A DNA stretch of 64,000 bases from Takashimella koratensis (GCA_003116875.1 BCKT01000001.1:821763-885762); one strand, 5' to 3'; shown: positions 24,601-37,258, numbered from the stretch's first letter. Notes: generated by a model from the sequence alone, not told the origin. Numbers and translations: made by a program.

Positions 24601-27600
24601 TCCAAGGATCTATGGGACGCCGGCAAAGCGCAATCTTTGGGTCTCAAGGCTCGGTTTGGGCATTTCCGTGCCGACGCACATCAGCGAGCTCAAGAGAAAG
24701 TCGTCCGCCACGAAAAGCTGCAGCGTATCACCACTGTCGTGCACAAGCCGTTCTACGCTGCTGATTTGCAGCTTCACGATATCCGCGTCAAGGGTATCTG
24801 CGCCAATTTTAACGAGATGCACCGTTCGGCTGGCCCAACTACCGACGAAGAGGCGGTCCCACGAGTATCCGAACTCCCACCGGATTTGCGACAATGGTAC
24901 AACTTTTTCGACTTTATCGACGCTAATCGTAAACCATTTGATCGAGATCCTCGTGTCGAGATGGTGGATTTCGGTGATTGCCCACACGTCTTCTTTTCGA
25001 AACGAGTCAAGGCGAGACAAACGACACCTCAAGATGATGCAGAGAACTCGGTCAATTCAGATCCCGAAAGTCGGATCGATATCGAGAGTAGTAAATTCGG
25101 TCACGAGCGGACGCATATTTGTTACCTGGGTGCAGCGAGGGGTGTGGGGCCGATGCAAGCGGATATCACGCAGGAGCGAATCAAAGAGTTGGAAGAGCTT
25201 TTGACGTCGCTCAAGGGGATCGACGCGTCGGCTATGGTGAGTGCTTTTTATCCAGATTGTATGCTGACGACTCAGCCAAACATCTCGAGTCAGCGACGGA
25301 TTGTCGAGCACCGATTGGTCATCTTGCGCAAGCATCTCGACGACTTGTCGGCGACTGAGCGACGCCATATCGATGACGATACACTCCAAGCGCATAACAC
25401 GCCTCACCACGCAGCGGCTCAGGCGGTCAACAGGCAAGGCGAGACGACGTTTGAGAATACTTTCCATGTCCATTGTCCGAGAGTCTTCTTCAACAATGCT
25501 TCGAGAAATGTAAGTTGAGAGGGAAAAAGTGCTGACTTTGAAGATTGTGTACAAGTATTGGTTCTCGAGTCAAGATCGGAAGCGAGAAGAGTATACCACG
25601 TCGCATGCGTAAGTGGACTCAGTCAGTCAGTGGAAGTAGCTGACAGAATGCAGATCGCTCCGCGGTATCCGAGACGGTATCAATCGACGGGCTAGGCGTG
25701 TGCCAAATGGGCTGAACAAGGACGATCTAGACGAAGATTATATCCCCCGTGACATTGCGGCGTCGATCTTGGGCGAGCTGGAGAAGACTGTCGTTGACAA
25801 GACTGGCGGATCTCGGTTCAAACTCCCTCCAGACGTATCCAATGACGAGGAAGACTTGCGCCGACCGTCTCAAGGATTGCCGATTGGGTGTATCGTCAAA
25901 CCCAATAACCGGATCCTCGTGCTCAAGCCCCAGATTGCATTGCGTAGTGAAGCCGATCCAAGTGCGATTGTCCTTCTCGCTGTGGAGGAGATCTCGTTCA
26001 AGGGCTTTGCAGTGTTGGATGAGCAAGGCTTTGACCAAGTCACAGCAGACGTCATGACGAGGTTGGTCGATTGAGATGACTTATTCTAATATTATACAGA
26101 AATTACGTGACTTTGAAAGGTTTGCAGGCCTTTTCACCGACTAGTGATACTTTGGACCGAGGCACTGGTCCTCGTGGTGTACCTCGGGGTCTGGACTTTG
26201 TCCCCCTTGAGATCTTCCTCGATGTACGGAGTGAAGCGACGGATTATGATCGAATTGTGCTCAAGACGGATGCGGCGGTTTCTTTCGACAAGTTTAACGA
26301 GTTGCGAATGCCGCGTGGTCTCGAGTGGCCAGACTCGAATGATGAGAACGGACAGGTTATTCGACACTTGCGCATTCACGAGGTTAGTTAAGCAAAAAAA
26401 CGTGGTATTGACCTTTACAGGACCTGACATCCGTTATCGTCCCCCGAGTCACGGTGTCGGCCACGTCCAAGCACTACGCATCACTGTTCTACGTCGTGAC
26501 TGATTTGCTTGTCTACCAAGACCCTGCACACCAAGCCCGAAGCAAGCGGATCGAAAGCTTTATGCTCACTTTCGATCGAAAGGATCGAAATCCTCAAAAG
26601 CTCTTGACCGACTTGTTCGCGCTCCAACAAAGCATTCGGTCATTGTCGCAGCTGCAATTAGGGTATGAGAATAATATCGACCTATTGAATGATACGGGGA
26701 AGAGCGAATTGTTCAAGATCCGTACCGACTTGCTCAACGCGACGGAAGAGCTGTTTGTGGTGTTTGAGGCGATATCGGTCGGGCAGGCAAAGGATGACGC
26801 GAGAGCGGCACTCAAATCGTTGTCTCGTTTGGATGTGAGAGCCGGAGGTGTCGCGTGGCATATGCTGCGTGACGATTTCAAGCCACTCGCCAAGTTTGAT
26901 ATCGAGCGAACCGCGTTCTCGTTTATCAGTAACAAAGACGGAACCTCGGATAGCGCGATTGCGATTGGTGAATTGGCCGCGCTTAATAGTAATGCCGACG
27001 CGCTCTTCCCCGAGGTTTTGGTCAGATACGAGGCGAAACGTAAAGCTGAACAGGTCAGTTTTGAGAAGAGGCTTGATTACTGACCGTGTACAGAGGCCTG
27101 CATTTGCAACAGCTTGCTGGGCGCTTATGCCTGCGGTCGGTGGGATCGATATCGTCCGGGACCTTCGCTTCGTTATTCAACCTGTTCGAGTCAAACTCGA
27201 GTCACAGATCGGGTCTGCGATCAAAGCGTACATCTGGGGCGAAGAGGTCAAGACTAAGAAGGGCGAGCGCAAGGGGAACGGTAACGGTGACCACTCTACC
27301 GCCGCGGTCAAGCACCACGACACGGTTGCACCCTTAAGTCGATCCAAGTCCCAAATGTCCGTCTCGGCAAGTACTGTCAGCGGGCGCAGTCGGGCCGGTA
27401 CGGGTATGTCTACCGCCGAACCACCACCTATCAAACATGAGCACAAGTTTGTGATTGTCTCCGATCGCGATGTGGTCGAGATGCGTAGACGAGCGAGCAC
27501 GAATCGGACTTTTATCAAGGTTTACTTGGCCGCTGCTTTCATCGTCCTCGATTGGAGAGTGAGTACTGGCCAGTGGTCAAAGCTGACTCGTGTAGGGCGA

Positions 27601-28619
27601 AGGGTGGATCCCAGATTGTACCGACTTTAAACTCCGTACGCCAGAGTTGACCTACACGAATCAGATTTGGAGTTTCTCGGATATGTTTGACCATGTCAAG
27701 CGGGGTAAGTGATGGATGTGAGGGTTGAGCGAGCTGAGCTGACCTATGGATAGATGTCAAGGCGGCAGGGTGGCAGCAGACTGGTGATATTGTCTCGCAG
27801 TTCTTGAAGAAAACCACTTGGTTACGTGACAAACAGCGTCGCCGCGAATCGCCAGGGTACCGTAACGATCTGTTGCTCAAGCAACACCCTGCTCAACCGC
27901 CTGCGATTGAGACGAACCTCAAGTCAAGTAAATCATCTTCTCACTTGAGATCAACCATTACGACATCTCCGATCTCAGCGTCGCCTTCACCCACGTATTC
28001 CACCCCGCCTATGCCTGTGAATATCCAGCCTCCGACTCCACTCGAGACAGAGGTTGAGACATTGAGTCGAAACGAATCGTTGCCTTCGCTTCGGTCGATG
28101 AGATCGAATGGGTCGTCGTCAACGAGTAATACGAACACGACGACGACAACGACATCGACTAGTGCGGGTGGCGGAGGAGGAGGGGGTGTGGGTCTTGGGA
28201 TCGTCTCGAGTCACGGACCGATAGTGGAGGAGGATGAAGAGAGTTTGAATAGTGGGAGCGTGTTGAATGGGTCTGGTTCGACACATGGTTCGAATGGGAT
28301 CAATGGGAAAGGGTACCTCGTCCCGCGCAATCGAGAGGAAGGAGCGAATGGGTCAACGTCAGCGAGTACGCTTTTAGGTGCTGGAGGAGGAGAGGAAAAA
28401 GATGGAGAGAAGGAAGAGAAAGGGGTAGTGGGAAAAGCAGTGAAAGAATTGATTGGCAAGTGGATGCCTGGGAATTCGAGCAAGTCGGAATTGGATGAGA
28501 ATGGATCAGGTGAGTGTTTAGCCTAGCTCGCATGTAGGGAAGGGTGGTTTGAGTAGATAAGGGGAAAGGGGTTTTAGTAAAGGGTTAGAACGAAGGCTGA
28601 TATGTTGGCAGACGCGTGA
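18659..28619 (+). CDS. FMP27: FMP27/Hobbit-type bridge-like lipid transfer protein
   Basis: Giant tube-forming protein of the RBG/VPS13-like superfamily, thought to carry lipids between ER and other membranes at contact sites. The first ATG (18659, MPPSITLVATL) opens a hydrophobic N-terminal anchor with a second hydrophobic stretch GIVACVLVFFVACSYIFFPF. The body is one 4.5-kb exon (19107-23661) followed by a dozen or more smaller exons. Family blocks include LKGSFDPYSITGHGAGF, SDYIHFSV, SPKAFAHFFAWW, the region PFYAADLQLHDIRVKG and later SALAFISNKDGTSDS-like and EMRRRAS segments. Total is about 3,000 residues, somewhat longer than yeast Fmp27 because of Ser/Thr/Gly-rich insertions near 19300-19850 and 27900-28500. 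The terminal intron at about 28510-28611 leads to a tiny last exon ending at TGA 28617-28619; if it is retained, translation stops at 28526 instead. Confidence 0.92.
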
Positions 28620-29027
28620 CTTTGAAGAGGGACAGAACGAGCAGAGGGCGAAACGCGCAGTTGAAGGAAACGGATAGGTAATCTCAATAGAAGGCGCTTC
28701 GTGTCAGAATCACTGATTTATCGACCAACACCAAAGACCATGATCGAACCAACTACTTCACATCGGTACATACACAAATCACAAAGATACACGTTTACTT
28801 TTCACTCTCCGGCACCTCTCTCTCTCATCGGATCTGGCAATGCTCGACCCTCAGCGTACCTTTTGGTGTATCCTCAAGTCGCCCTTTCTTTGTTGTACAA
28901 CCTGTATGCAGGAAGAATAATAATGATTTTCGGATGGGTTGAGGATCAACTTTGATGAGTAATAGATGAGATGCGGAAGAGAAGACTGTCTTCTTGCCCT
29001 GCATCGAGATGGTCGCTGACATCCAGT
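28620..29027. other. Convergent 3' region FMP27 / SDR
   Basis: 408 bp between two convergent genes, containing both 3' UTRs. Nothing else seen. Confidence 0.5.
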
Positions 29028-30492
29028 CTACAACTTGGCTGATGCAGCGACGAGGAAACCCCCATCCACGGGTATGACAGCCCTGCGCGTGCGTCAGCAT
29101 CACCCACCATCGACCTCGATTCAATGCTCTTCTCTACCCTCGCCCACAACCCGCACCACTTGGGTCCCAACTCGCACCACTTACCCAGTAACCCAGGACC
29201 CGCCTTTACCTGACAACCACAAACAAGCAGCAACTACATCCCCCGGTTCCCCTATCCTCTCCATGGGTAACGACTCGGCCAACTCGGTCTCGAATGCGTC
29301 TAGGGTCGCACGCATCATTCGGGATCGAAAGGGACCAAGGGCGAGGGTGTTGACTGTGATCTTGGGGCCGAGGTGGGATGCGAGGTGTCGAGAGAGTCTA
29401 GGTGGGGTTGAGCAGGGGTGAGATTGTGAGGTGGTTGTGAAGCGGGAGTTGAGGAGGTCAGGGGAGCGAAGAAGGGGTTGAAAGAGGATAAGAGGGAGAG
29501 GAGGGAGACGTACTGGTGCAGTGCGGCTTTGGAAGCAGAGTACGCGTACGTCTCCATTACGGGGACTTGTACACCGTTGACTGATCCAATCTAGATTCGG
29601 TCAACCTCATTTCTGCGTGTTGGGGTATACTCACGTTGATTACCCTCGCGACGCCATTTGAATCCTCGGCGCTCCCCTTGTCAAGTAGCGGCAACAGTTT
29701 CTGTGTGAGGGTGAATACACGCTGTACGTTGAGTGTGAGGAGCTTGGACCATGCCGAGTCTGGGTAATCGACCAAAGCGGCGCCCCATGTAACTCCCGAA
29801 TTGTTCACGAGGATGTGGAGCGCTGTAATCTTCAGCTGTGCTACGTACGGCGGGAGGATCTGGCTAGCCGGATGGACGCTGCATCGTGTAGGGAGACCGG
29901 GTGTGCAGATGGACTATACTTACATTTCTCTTTCGCTTCGAGCTCCTTGACGAGTCGTAGACACTCATCATAAGAGGATAAATCCGCAGGGATCGCAATA
30001 CATTTCCCAGGTCCGCTCTTGGTTAATCTCTCAGCTGTCTCGTAACATGCCGACGCAGATCGAGAGGAGATGTAAACCTGGGCAAAAGAGTCGTTAGGGA
30101 GGTTCACATAGGGGTAGATCATAGTAGCCTTTAAGCCATTGCTCGACTTGAGTTGGGAAGGCGGGAGGGATGTAGAGCTTGACCTACTTTGGCTCCATTC
30201 GCGACGTAGCCGGCTGCGATCTGGGACCGTCAGGATATGTACAAGAGTAGGTAGAGTCAGGTCACCCACGTCCCTGACTACTCGGTCGTGTGGTTACGGA
30301 CCAAGAGCAAGCTAGGTACTCACCATCTCGCCAACACCGCGCCCACCGCCAGTAACGAGCACGACCTAGAGCACGAGGGTCAGAGACAGCGCCAGTCCAA
30401 AGCCATTGGGAAAACAGTTGCAAAGTGCAAAGTCGGGCGCAACGAGAACGGCGTACCTTTCCCCGCACGTCGAAGAGACTCTGAGCGTCCAT
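29028..30492 (-). CDS. Short-chain dehydrogenase/reductase (RhlG/FabG-like)
   Basis: NAD(P)-dependent oxidoreductase. Splicing about seven exons from ATG 30492 (MDAQSLFDVRGK) gives roughly 280 residues. The cofactor motif TGxxxGxG is VTGGGRGVGEM, the NNxG block is ILVNNSGVTWG, and the catalytic Tyr/Lys motif is YAYSASKAAL with an upstream Ser in INIGSVNG. The end reads SWVTGAVIPVDGGFLV, the usual FabG-type dimer tail, with the last intron splitting TG-GAV (intron near 29080-29205). Closest family type is the 3-oxoacyl-ACP reductase/rhamnolipid RhlG group often found in fungi. The substrate cannot be read from sequence. Confidence 0.9.
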
Positions 30493-31058
30493 CTTGAGCA
30501 AGTAGGGGATAGGTTAGAGAAAGAGGGCGAGGTTGGAAGAGATACAGAGGTCAAAAGTAGACGTAGCCGGTCTCGGTTGATTCCAGTACCAGTGCCGGAA
30601 CCGAGCCCAGGGTGAGAAAAGCCACATTGGGAAATGTGTTACCACGAGCCATGCACCATGCCCCACATGATTCCTTGCCGGGCTGCTCCGTAGCCCAGAC
30701 CAGCTGCTCCGACACCATGTGCTCGATTCACAGTATAGGTATAGTGTCCATTCATACATTGTATCCAAAGTCAGACAAGTCAGATCGTGAGGGAATCAGG
30801 CGGGCGTGGGTGGAGTCGGTGATAAGCGGAAGATGTAGAGGGGTCGGGCGGTATGAGACAGTACTGAAAGGGATCGACGCGACCGTGGACGCGCAATAGA
30901 TGGGATGGGTCGTGGGGCAGGTAAGGATGAGGCAGAGTAGAGGCTGGAGTGAGGGGAGATACTGTCAACGTGCTAGCTACGGACATATATGGGAGCAGAT
31001 TAAGCAGGATGGCAACACTTGGTACGGAGAAGGTTCGAACCCACCCAACCTTGGGAGT
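30493..31058. other. Intergenic region upstream of the SDR gene
   Basis: 566 bp between the SDR start and the 3' end of the minus-strand KNH-like gene. No convincing coding frame. Confidence 0.45.
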
Positions 31059-31929
31059 TTACGTGCCGCTACCGGCGTTGCCCGCACCGACGGTCGCAGT
31101 GTTGGTAGCTGTAGCATCGGCGTTGGGGCCGTTGAGAGTAACAGCCCACTGCTGAGTTGGGTTCGGGTCGCTCCCGAGCGTCGCGGTGACAGTGGCCGTA
31201 GGGAGGCCAGTGACGGTAGAGTAGTTGGACGGGGTCGAGGTGAGGATGGAGAATTTGTCGGATTTAGCGTAGACTTCCCCGTGTAACGAGTCGAGAAGGA
31301 TGAGTGTGAAGCCGTCACTGCGAGGGTTAGCGGGATGCAAGTGAAGGCAGTGGATGAATGAGAGGAAGTGGATAAAGAAGAGAGAGGAGGGAGAAAACGA
31401 GGGACAAGGACAAGTCTAGGCGAAGGACAACATCCGGGATGCTAAAGCCAACCTAGTACTCACCCAGTCGGCACACCGGTAGTGAGATCAACCTCCATCT
31501 CTCCTCCACAGTTCTTGTAACCCGTTGGCAAGTTCTCCATGGGGACACGCAGGGCAATATCAAGGTAACCGTTCATGACTGTCCTGTTGGAATTGTGGAG
31601 CTGGACATCGAACGAGACGAGACCGGTTCCACCGGCACATCGCCAGGCGAAGATGTTGGGTTGATTGAGGACCCAAGGGTTGGATGAGGTGGGCGAGAGG
31701 ATGGGGAAGTAGATGGTCGCTTGAGCGTCTGCAAAGGTCAGTAAGAGAATTCGAACTAGTCTAATGAACCACTGTTCCAGATGCATGTGGTGACAGTGAT
31801 AACCCCCCTCCCTGCCTCTGCCTCTCACTGTAGACCCTGCCAATCCTGAGGTGAGAAGATTGAAGGATACGTACTGGCGCTGGCCGCGAGCAAAGCCGAG
31901 ACGACGGCGAGCGTGAGCGCGCGGAACAT
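31059..31929 (-). CDS. Secreted KNH/Kre9-like N-terminal domain protein
   Basis: Probable cell-wall or secreted protein. The N-terminus MFRALTLAVVSALLAASANA is a signal peptide, split by an intron after residue 18. The mature start QATIYFPILSPTSSNPWVLN and the following NIFAWRCAGGTGLVSFDVQL match the Kre9/KNH-type beta-sandwich that opens many fungal GPI proteins. Three exons give about 205 residues. The C-terminus (ATATNTATVGAGNAGSGT) is Thr/Ala/Gly-rich but lacks the hydrophobic tail needed for a GPI anchor, so it may be freely secreted. It is divergent from the related gene at 33135. Confidence 0.8.
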
Positions 31930-33134
31930 GGCTGGTGCGTAGATTGAACTAGTAGGTTCAAAAAATTCAGTATTGATCGAGGTTTACGTCGACGCGTCTG
32001 TCGACGACTGATAGGTGTGCGATGGACTGCTCGAGCCGATATATGGGCTGGGGCGTGAATGGGTGGATATTGATGGGTGGATGTTGATGGGTGAGATGGA
32101 TGAAGATGGAATTAGAAGACGAGGTGGTGAGAGTGACAAACAGAGCAACGCAGGGAGAGGGTGGGGGAAGAGTACAGCCAGGCTCACACAGCACCGAGGC
32201 AGAGCAGACCTGGGGGTGAAATTGCACAGGCGCGCGTGACGACTCTCTTTGTGGCACACTCTTTGCGCATGCCTATTGAACACTTCCCCCGGCCCCCGCC
32301 TAACCACCCTGCGCACGCCTAAATCTCACACCGCCTGTGCCTGCTCCCCTTGTCCTTACCCTGAGGCGGTGTGTTTGCGGAGCGTGGTTTGATACACTGA
32401 TTGCGGTACCCGATCACACGTCAACGGCGGGGAACCGTGCATCCAGAGACCGAGGACAGCTTTGGCTTGGACGCTTGCATCTCGCTCGCCTGCCTACCTG
32501 CTTGCCTGCTTCCGTCCCCTCGTCATACATACATTACCCCTCCCCCTGGCCGGGGGTGACGCCTGATGCCGACGTTTCCGTCCAGCCTCATTCCCGTGTC
32601 GTCGTCCACAAGGCAGTGGCAACCAGAGACCAGATCCCCATCCATTGCCTTCCTTGCCTCGGTTCCCATCCTTTTCTTCTCCGCCCGCTCGCTACCTCCG
32701 CCCGGCCGCGCTTTCTACGCTCAATTCCCATTTCCCACCCTCCTCCCTTCCTCCCCTGGCCCCTGCGGATACAGTTGGTGCAACCAGGGCCCGCCCGAGG
32801 TAAATAAAAAAACGAGGCTATTATGGCACCGCCCCGCTAGCGTCTAAACCGGTTGACTGCTGTTTTTGTCCTGGTCGTTTGATGTATCATCCATCACTCG
32901 ACGCGCCCGTGCTGCCCGCCTACCCGCACCTTCCCCCTGCACTGCCAAGCGGACGAAACGCAGGGTCCATGCACCTGCACCATGCATCCATCCCCATCGC
33001 GCATAAATATCTGACACACTGCTCGACACCCCTCTCCCTCTTCCTCATTCACTCATCTACTCACCACGGTCTTCACTCACCACTTCTCACTCAATTCCAC
33101 CCCCCACCCACACAACACCCACACATCCCTCACA
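31930..33134. promoter_or_regulatory. 1.2-kb divergent promoter of two KNH-like wall genes
   Basis: Long shared upstream region. The part next to the right gene (33030-33134) is strongly CT-rich with CTCACTCA and CCACACACAC-like elements, and a TAAATA sequence occurs at about 33003. GATG repeats (GGATG, GGGTGGATG) occur at 32064-32106. No coding frame with family features is seen. Confidence 0.4.
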
Positions 33135-33823
33135 ATGCTCTTTGTCGCTCCTCTCCTCCTCGCGGGCGCCGCCTCCGCCATCATGATCACTGCCCCGACC
33201 AACTCGTCGGGTTGGGAGACCTCTGGTTCCGAGACCATCACTTGGTCTGTGAGTCTCTGATTCATCGTTTCCCCGCTTCCTACTACTCCCCCCTTTGCTC
33301 GAGCTAACTCTCTGCATAGTACGTCAACACCGACCCGACCTTGATCGACATCCTCCTCATCACCCCTTCCTCTCCCAACTCGCCCATCACCATCGCCTCC
33401 AACGTCTCTACCTCTGACGGGTCATACACCTACACTCCTTCATCCGCCCTCACTGCCGGTACTCAATACCGCGTCAACATTGATGGTGCAACTTCGCAGA
33501 ACAACGGCATCCTTGCCCAGAGTGACTACTTCTCTGTCACTTCGGGCACCTCGTCTGTCTCTGCTTCGTCGTCGTCGGCTTCGTCGTCGTCTGCCTCATC
33601 GACTTCGTCTGCGTCGTCTACCTCCACCTCGGGCGCTAGCACCGTCTCGTCCGCTTCCTCGACCTCTAGCTCGGTGAGTGCTTGTCCTCGCTCATGGTCC
33701 AGGTCCCGAGCTAAGCTGACACTCTTACAGGCCGCCTCTGCGTCCGCTTCCAAGTCTGCTGGCGACCGTACCACCCCGTCCATCCTTCTTGCGGGCGCCG
33801 GTCTCCTCGCTTTCTTCCTCTAA
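33135..33823 (+). CDS. GPI-anchored Ser-rich KNH/Kre9-like protein
   Basis: Predicted GPI-anchored cell-surface protein of 186 residues from three exons (33135-33248, 33320-33673, 33731-33823). MLFVAPLLLAGAASA is the signal peptide. The domain ITAPTNSSGWETSG...ETITWSYVNTDPTLIDILL is the KNH-like fold seen in basidiomycete wall proteins. It is followed by a Ser/Ala/Thr tract encoded by TCG/TCT-rich DNA (33555-33670) that would be O-mannosylated. The C-terminus ends in a hydrophobic tail SILLAGAGLLAFFL preceded by small residues (KSAGD), a standard GPI signal. It pairs head-to-head with the KNH-like gene on the minus strand. Confidence 0.92.
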
Positions 33824-34227
33824 CCGGGACGTCGACTTGAAGTCAACGTCCCATCCTATTACCCACTTGATTCTCTACCGAACCCACCCACCCGTTCCCT
33901 TTACGGACTATGATTCTAGCCCACCTAGATGTGCCTAGATAATCTTCTTCTCTGCCATGTTGATACTTTTGAACGAGCCACCGATATGGACGATGATTAC
34001 CATGCATTCGTAGTACTTTGTTGACCTTTTTCACTATTTGGGTTGAACGACTAGGACAACGAGAGACAAGGACGCAGCTGCGCTTAGGATGCTGACTGAC
34101 TGCGCCTTGGTCCTTTGGTCACCGCCTAGCTGACTGCAATTCAATTACGCCCAGCTGCCTGCGCCTTGGTTGCGCCCGAGCTACGTCTCGCCCTCGCCTC
34201 CGCCCTCGCGCTCACTCTCGCACTCGT
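33824..34227. other. Convergent 3' region, wall gene / oxidoreductase
   Basis: 404 bp of 3' flanks. A tandem-like AGCTGNCTGCGCCTTGG pattern recurs near 34085-34170 (GACTGCGCCTTGGTCC and GCCTGCGCCTTGGTTG). Otherwise nothing. Confidence 0.4.
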
Positions 34228-35739
34228 TTACTGCTTGATTTCAATCACGCGACCCTCAGCAGATGACTTGAACCCGAGCTCGATGAGGCGCATCGTCCAG
34301 AGCACCTGCTCAGGCTTGACCACAAGTTTCGACGGGTCGTTGGAGGTGATTGCTTCGTGCAGGTTCTCGTAGATGGCTGGGTACCATCCGTTGAGCGTGG
34401 GGAGTCTGTACGTGGTTAGCTCAGTCTCTCTTCAAGCATTCTAAGTGCCCCTTTATCCCCTGTAGACCAGAGAGCATACTCTCTCGCTGACTACTTTCAC
34501 CTCCCAGTGTTTGCGCCCACTCACTTGCTAGTCGCCCACTTTCCATCCTCACAGACATCCAACTCTCCATACTCCTCCTTAGGCTCCACGCCGTACCCTT
34601 CGTCTGTAACTTTCTTCCCAGCTCTCAAGAACGGTTCCTGTGGGTCCAGTCCAAACTTGAGGTACCTCCCTTTCCCTCCAACCACCTCGTACCTGACCTG
34701 TTTCGGGGCGGCAGCCAACATCGTCGCTCTGAGGTTGACCACGAGCGGCGACTTGGACCCTTCCTGTGGCGGATAAGTGAGGGTCATCGTCATCGCCTCA
34801 TCAAGTCCGATCCCGCGCTGATCCCATGATCGACAGGAGAGAGTGAGTGGGACTCCGAAGAGAGCGACGGTCTGATCAATCACGTGCGAGCCCAGATTGT
34901 AGAGAGCTTCGTTGTGGTGCCCGGCAGCGTACTTCCAGTCGGTCGCTTGGAAGTTGGGAGGAAGAGGGCGGTATCGGTCGAAAGCGCTGTTGAACTCGTG
35001 CACCGGGCCGATCTGGGCGTAGGGGTTTGGTCAGTGTCCACCGCGAGAGAGACAAAGCAACGTATCAAAGCGGCAGGATTATTTACCTGACCAGACTTGA
35101 TGAGTTTCTGAAGAGTCAAATAGTCCCCGTCCCAGCGTCGGTTCTGATACGTGCACAACACGAGGTTCTTGCTCTTGGCGAGCTCGAACAGTTCTTCGGC
35201 CTCGGCGAGGTTGGTCGTCATTGGTTTCTCGACCATGACTGGGTTCGGAACGATGGTGGGGGATTGAGGGAGTGTAAGGTAAGGTTGATCGAATCGTCAG
35301 CTCCATTCGGCTTCTCGTCTGCCCAAACGGCTGTGAGGTACTTTGACTGACCATGCTTGTTCTTCTCAAGAGCTGCCTTGGCGAACGGGTAGTGCGTGTT
35401 GTTCGGGGTAGAAATGACGACCTGTTGGTGTTCACATCAGCTCTAAACTCGTCCCTCTACCCTTGTCCCTCTTCCACTGCATTCCTGTACAACTTGCTCT
35501 TACATCTCTACGCCCCCTTTCACGGGACTCACCACATCGACCAACGGATCATCCACAACCTCCTCAATCGTCTTGACGACCTTGATATCGGGTCCGCACA
35601 CTTCCTGAGCCTTGCCCTTGCCCGACCGCTCCAGGACCGAATAAGGGATGAACTTGTCGGGCAAAGAAGCAATGAGGGGGTAGTGGAATGCCTGCAAGGA
35701 GAGGCCTGTCCCGAGGATAGAGACGCGAAGCGGGGCCAT
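34228..35739 (-). CDS. Gfo/Idh/MocA-family oxidoreductase
   Basis: NAD(P)-dependent sugar or polyol dehydrogenase family. Exons from ATG 35739 give about 365 residues. The Rossmann motif is LRVSILGTGLSLQAFHYPLI, the beta-4 segment is VVISTPNNTHYPFAKAAL, and the catalytic lysine motif EKP is present in HVMVEKPMTTNLAEAEELF. The C-terminal half contains GHHNEALYNLGSHVIDQTVALFG with the conserved His and Asp. The stop is at 34228-34230 after RVIEIKQ. Introns fall at about 35245-35350, 35425-35530, 35015-35085 and 34408-34525. Substrate unknown; YMO1/galactose-oxidase-related relatives are common in fungi. Confidence 0.92.
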
Positions 35740-37258
35740 GGTGTTGATGTACAGAGGGTTGTGGGTAGTGTGAAGTGGACAAAGGGAAACGTAGGGGACA
35801 CGTTGTGGATGTCTTGCGGGTAGGAATGATGAATCTTGGCGGAGACTATCTCCGGAGACGTCAAGCGATGCAGGGTTTAAGCGGCATCAGACGACCACGT
35901 GGATGGAAAGTGGAGGTCGTCCAGCGTTTTGGCAGGGTGTCACATGACACTAGATCTTGGTGGGCTTCGCCTCGCACAGAGCACAGATCGTAGGAGGTAG
36001 AGGAGGTAGAGCGGCGAAGAGTCGTGCAAAGTGAGCGGGGACAAGGGGGAAAGTCGTACCGTACCACCAATGTGGAAAGATCTCGTCCGAACGTTGTCCG
36101 CGGAGAGTTGCAAGGCCGACATCCAACCGACCGTTCCGATCTCGCCACCCGGCCCGACGCCGAAGCGTTCTGGAAAACTTGCGCTCTTCCAGACTTGCGT
36201 CATCCTCTGGAAGGATAAACATCGCGACCGGAGAGTTTGACAGAGGAGGAAGAGGTTTCACCCCGGTCAGCGGCGAGACAGACCACGGGTGTGTATTTGG
36301 TTGCTCGAACCTAGGAGTGCAACGACGCTAGGAGGGCGTGAGTTCTGTCAACAGAGCGGAAAGGAGGGTGCGGCCAGTGACTTGAGCGTGACGAGACGAC
36401 TCGTGGAGAAGACACGAGAGACACGATCGACCCGGTCTCTGAGTGAGACAGCTCTCGTCTCGCGGCGAGGCCGTGCTGAACGAGCCATAGTCCGGAAACT
36501 CGGACAATACGCTAGACAAGACATTCAAAACTCGTCTTTGTTTGAGAGAACACTCGTTCTCTGCTCTCGCGCCTAGTGTCATCCTACGAAGGACGGGGGG
36601 AAGCAGCCGAGGTGATGGGGGGTGTGCCCGGTGAGGACCGTATTCCGTTAGAGTTCAGACGACGTACGTGGGGTCCCGATCTGGACCTTGGGGCTGTGAC
36701 AATGGAATAGAGCGCGAATGTGCCACACGGCTGGGCCGAGGAGCGATGGTGGATAATTCCGACTGGGGAGAAAGGAGGCGAGGCCAGCGTGGCAGCCAAG
36801 GGAAACCTCTGAGGCGACACGCTCAGGGTCTATTGTACTCCTTTTTTTTTCACCCCCTCCCCCCTCTCCCGTCCCCCCTCCCCCGTCCCACCCCTCGCCG
36901 CCCCGATTATCGCCTACGCCCGCCTGCAACTTTTTTTTTTTTTTGCGCCCCGCCCTGGGTGTTCAGCCAACAAACGTTTTTTTAAAAAGGACGCTGACAA
37001 TTTTTGGAGCTCGCTCTTCATCTCTCCTCACCACCACCACTCTACCTCTCTACCACCCCTTTCCTCTTCTCCCCACTACCCACCTCACTTTCGTTCTTTA
37101 GAACGCTGCTCTTTGCCCCTCTCTCAGCGGCAAATCCACATACTACTCGATTAGACGGTTGAGAAAAACTCTTTGACGAGGTTATCCGTAAAGATCAAAG
37201 AAAAGACTATCCATCTTTTCCCAAAAAAAAGCCCATAGATCAGCTCCCCCACATCTAG
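35740..37258. promoter_or_regulatory. 1.5-kb upstream region of eEF3 with homopyrimidine tracts
   Basis: Shared region between the oxidoreductase (minus) and eEF3 (plus). The proximal 400 bp are striking: T9 at about 36842-36850, a C/T-only block to about 36895, T14 at 36931-36944, T7 plus AAAAA at about 36977-36988, then CT-rich sequence to 37130. Such tracts are typical of strong constitutive fungal promoters that exclude nucleosomes. Open frames on the minus strand near 35950-36260 have no family features and are not annotated. Confidence 0.6.

Noticed and set aside
31030..31050. GGTTCGAAC sequence resembling a tRNA T-arm
   Set aside because: The flanking 5-bp stem does not pair, and no acceptor, D or anticodon arm is present upstream. 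It lies in the 3' flank of the KNH-like gene.
35861..36261. Minus-strand frames of about 90-100 codons between the oxidoreductase and eEF3
   Set aside because: Overlapping frames of similar length on the same strand, Arg/Pro/Ser-rich, no motif and no splice-supported extension.
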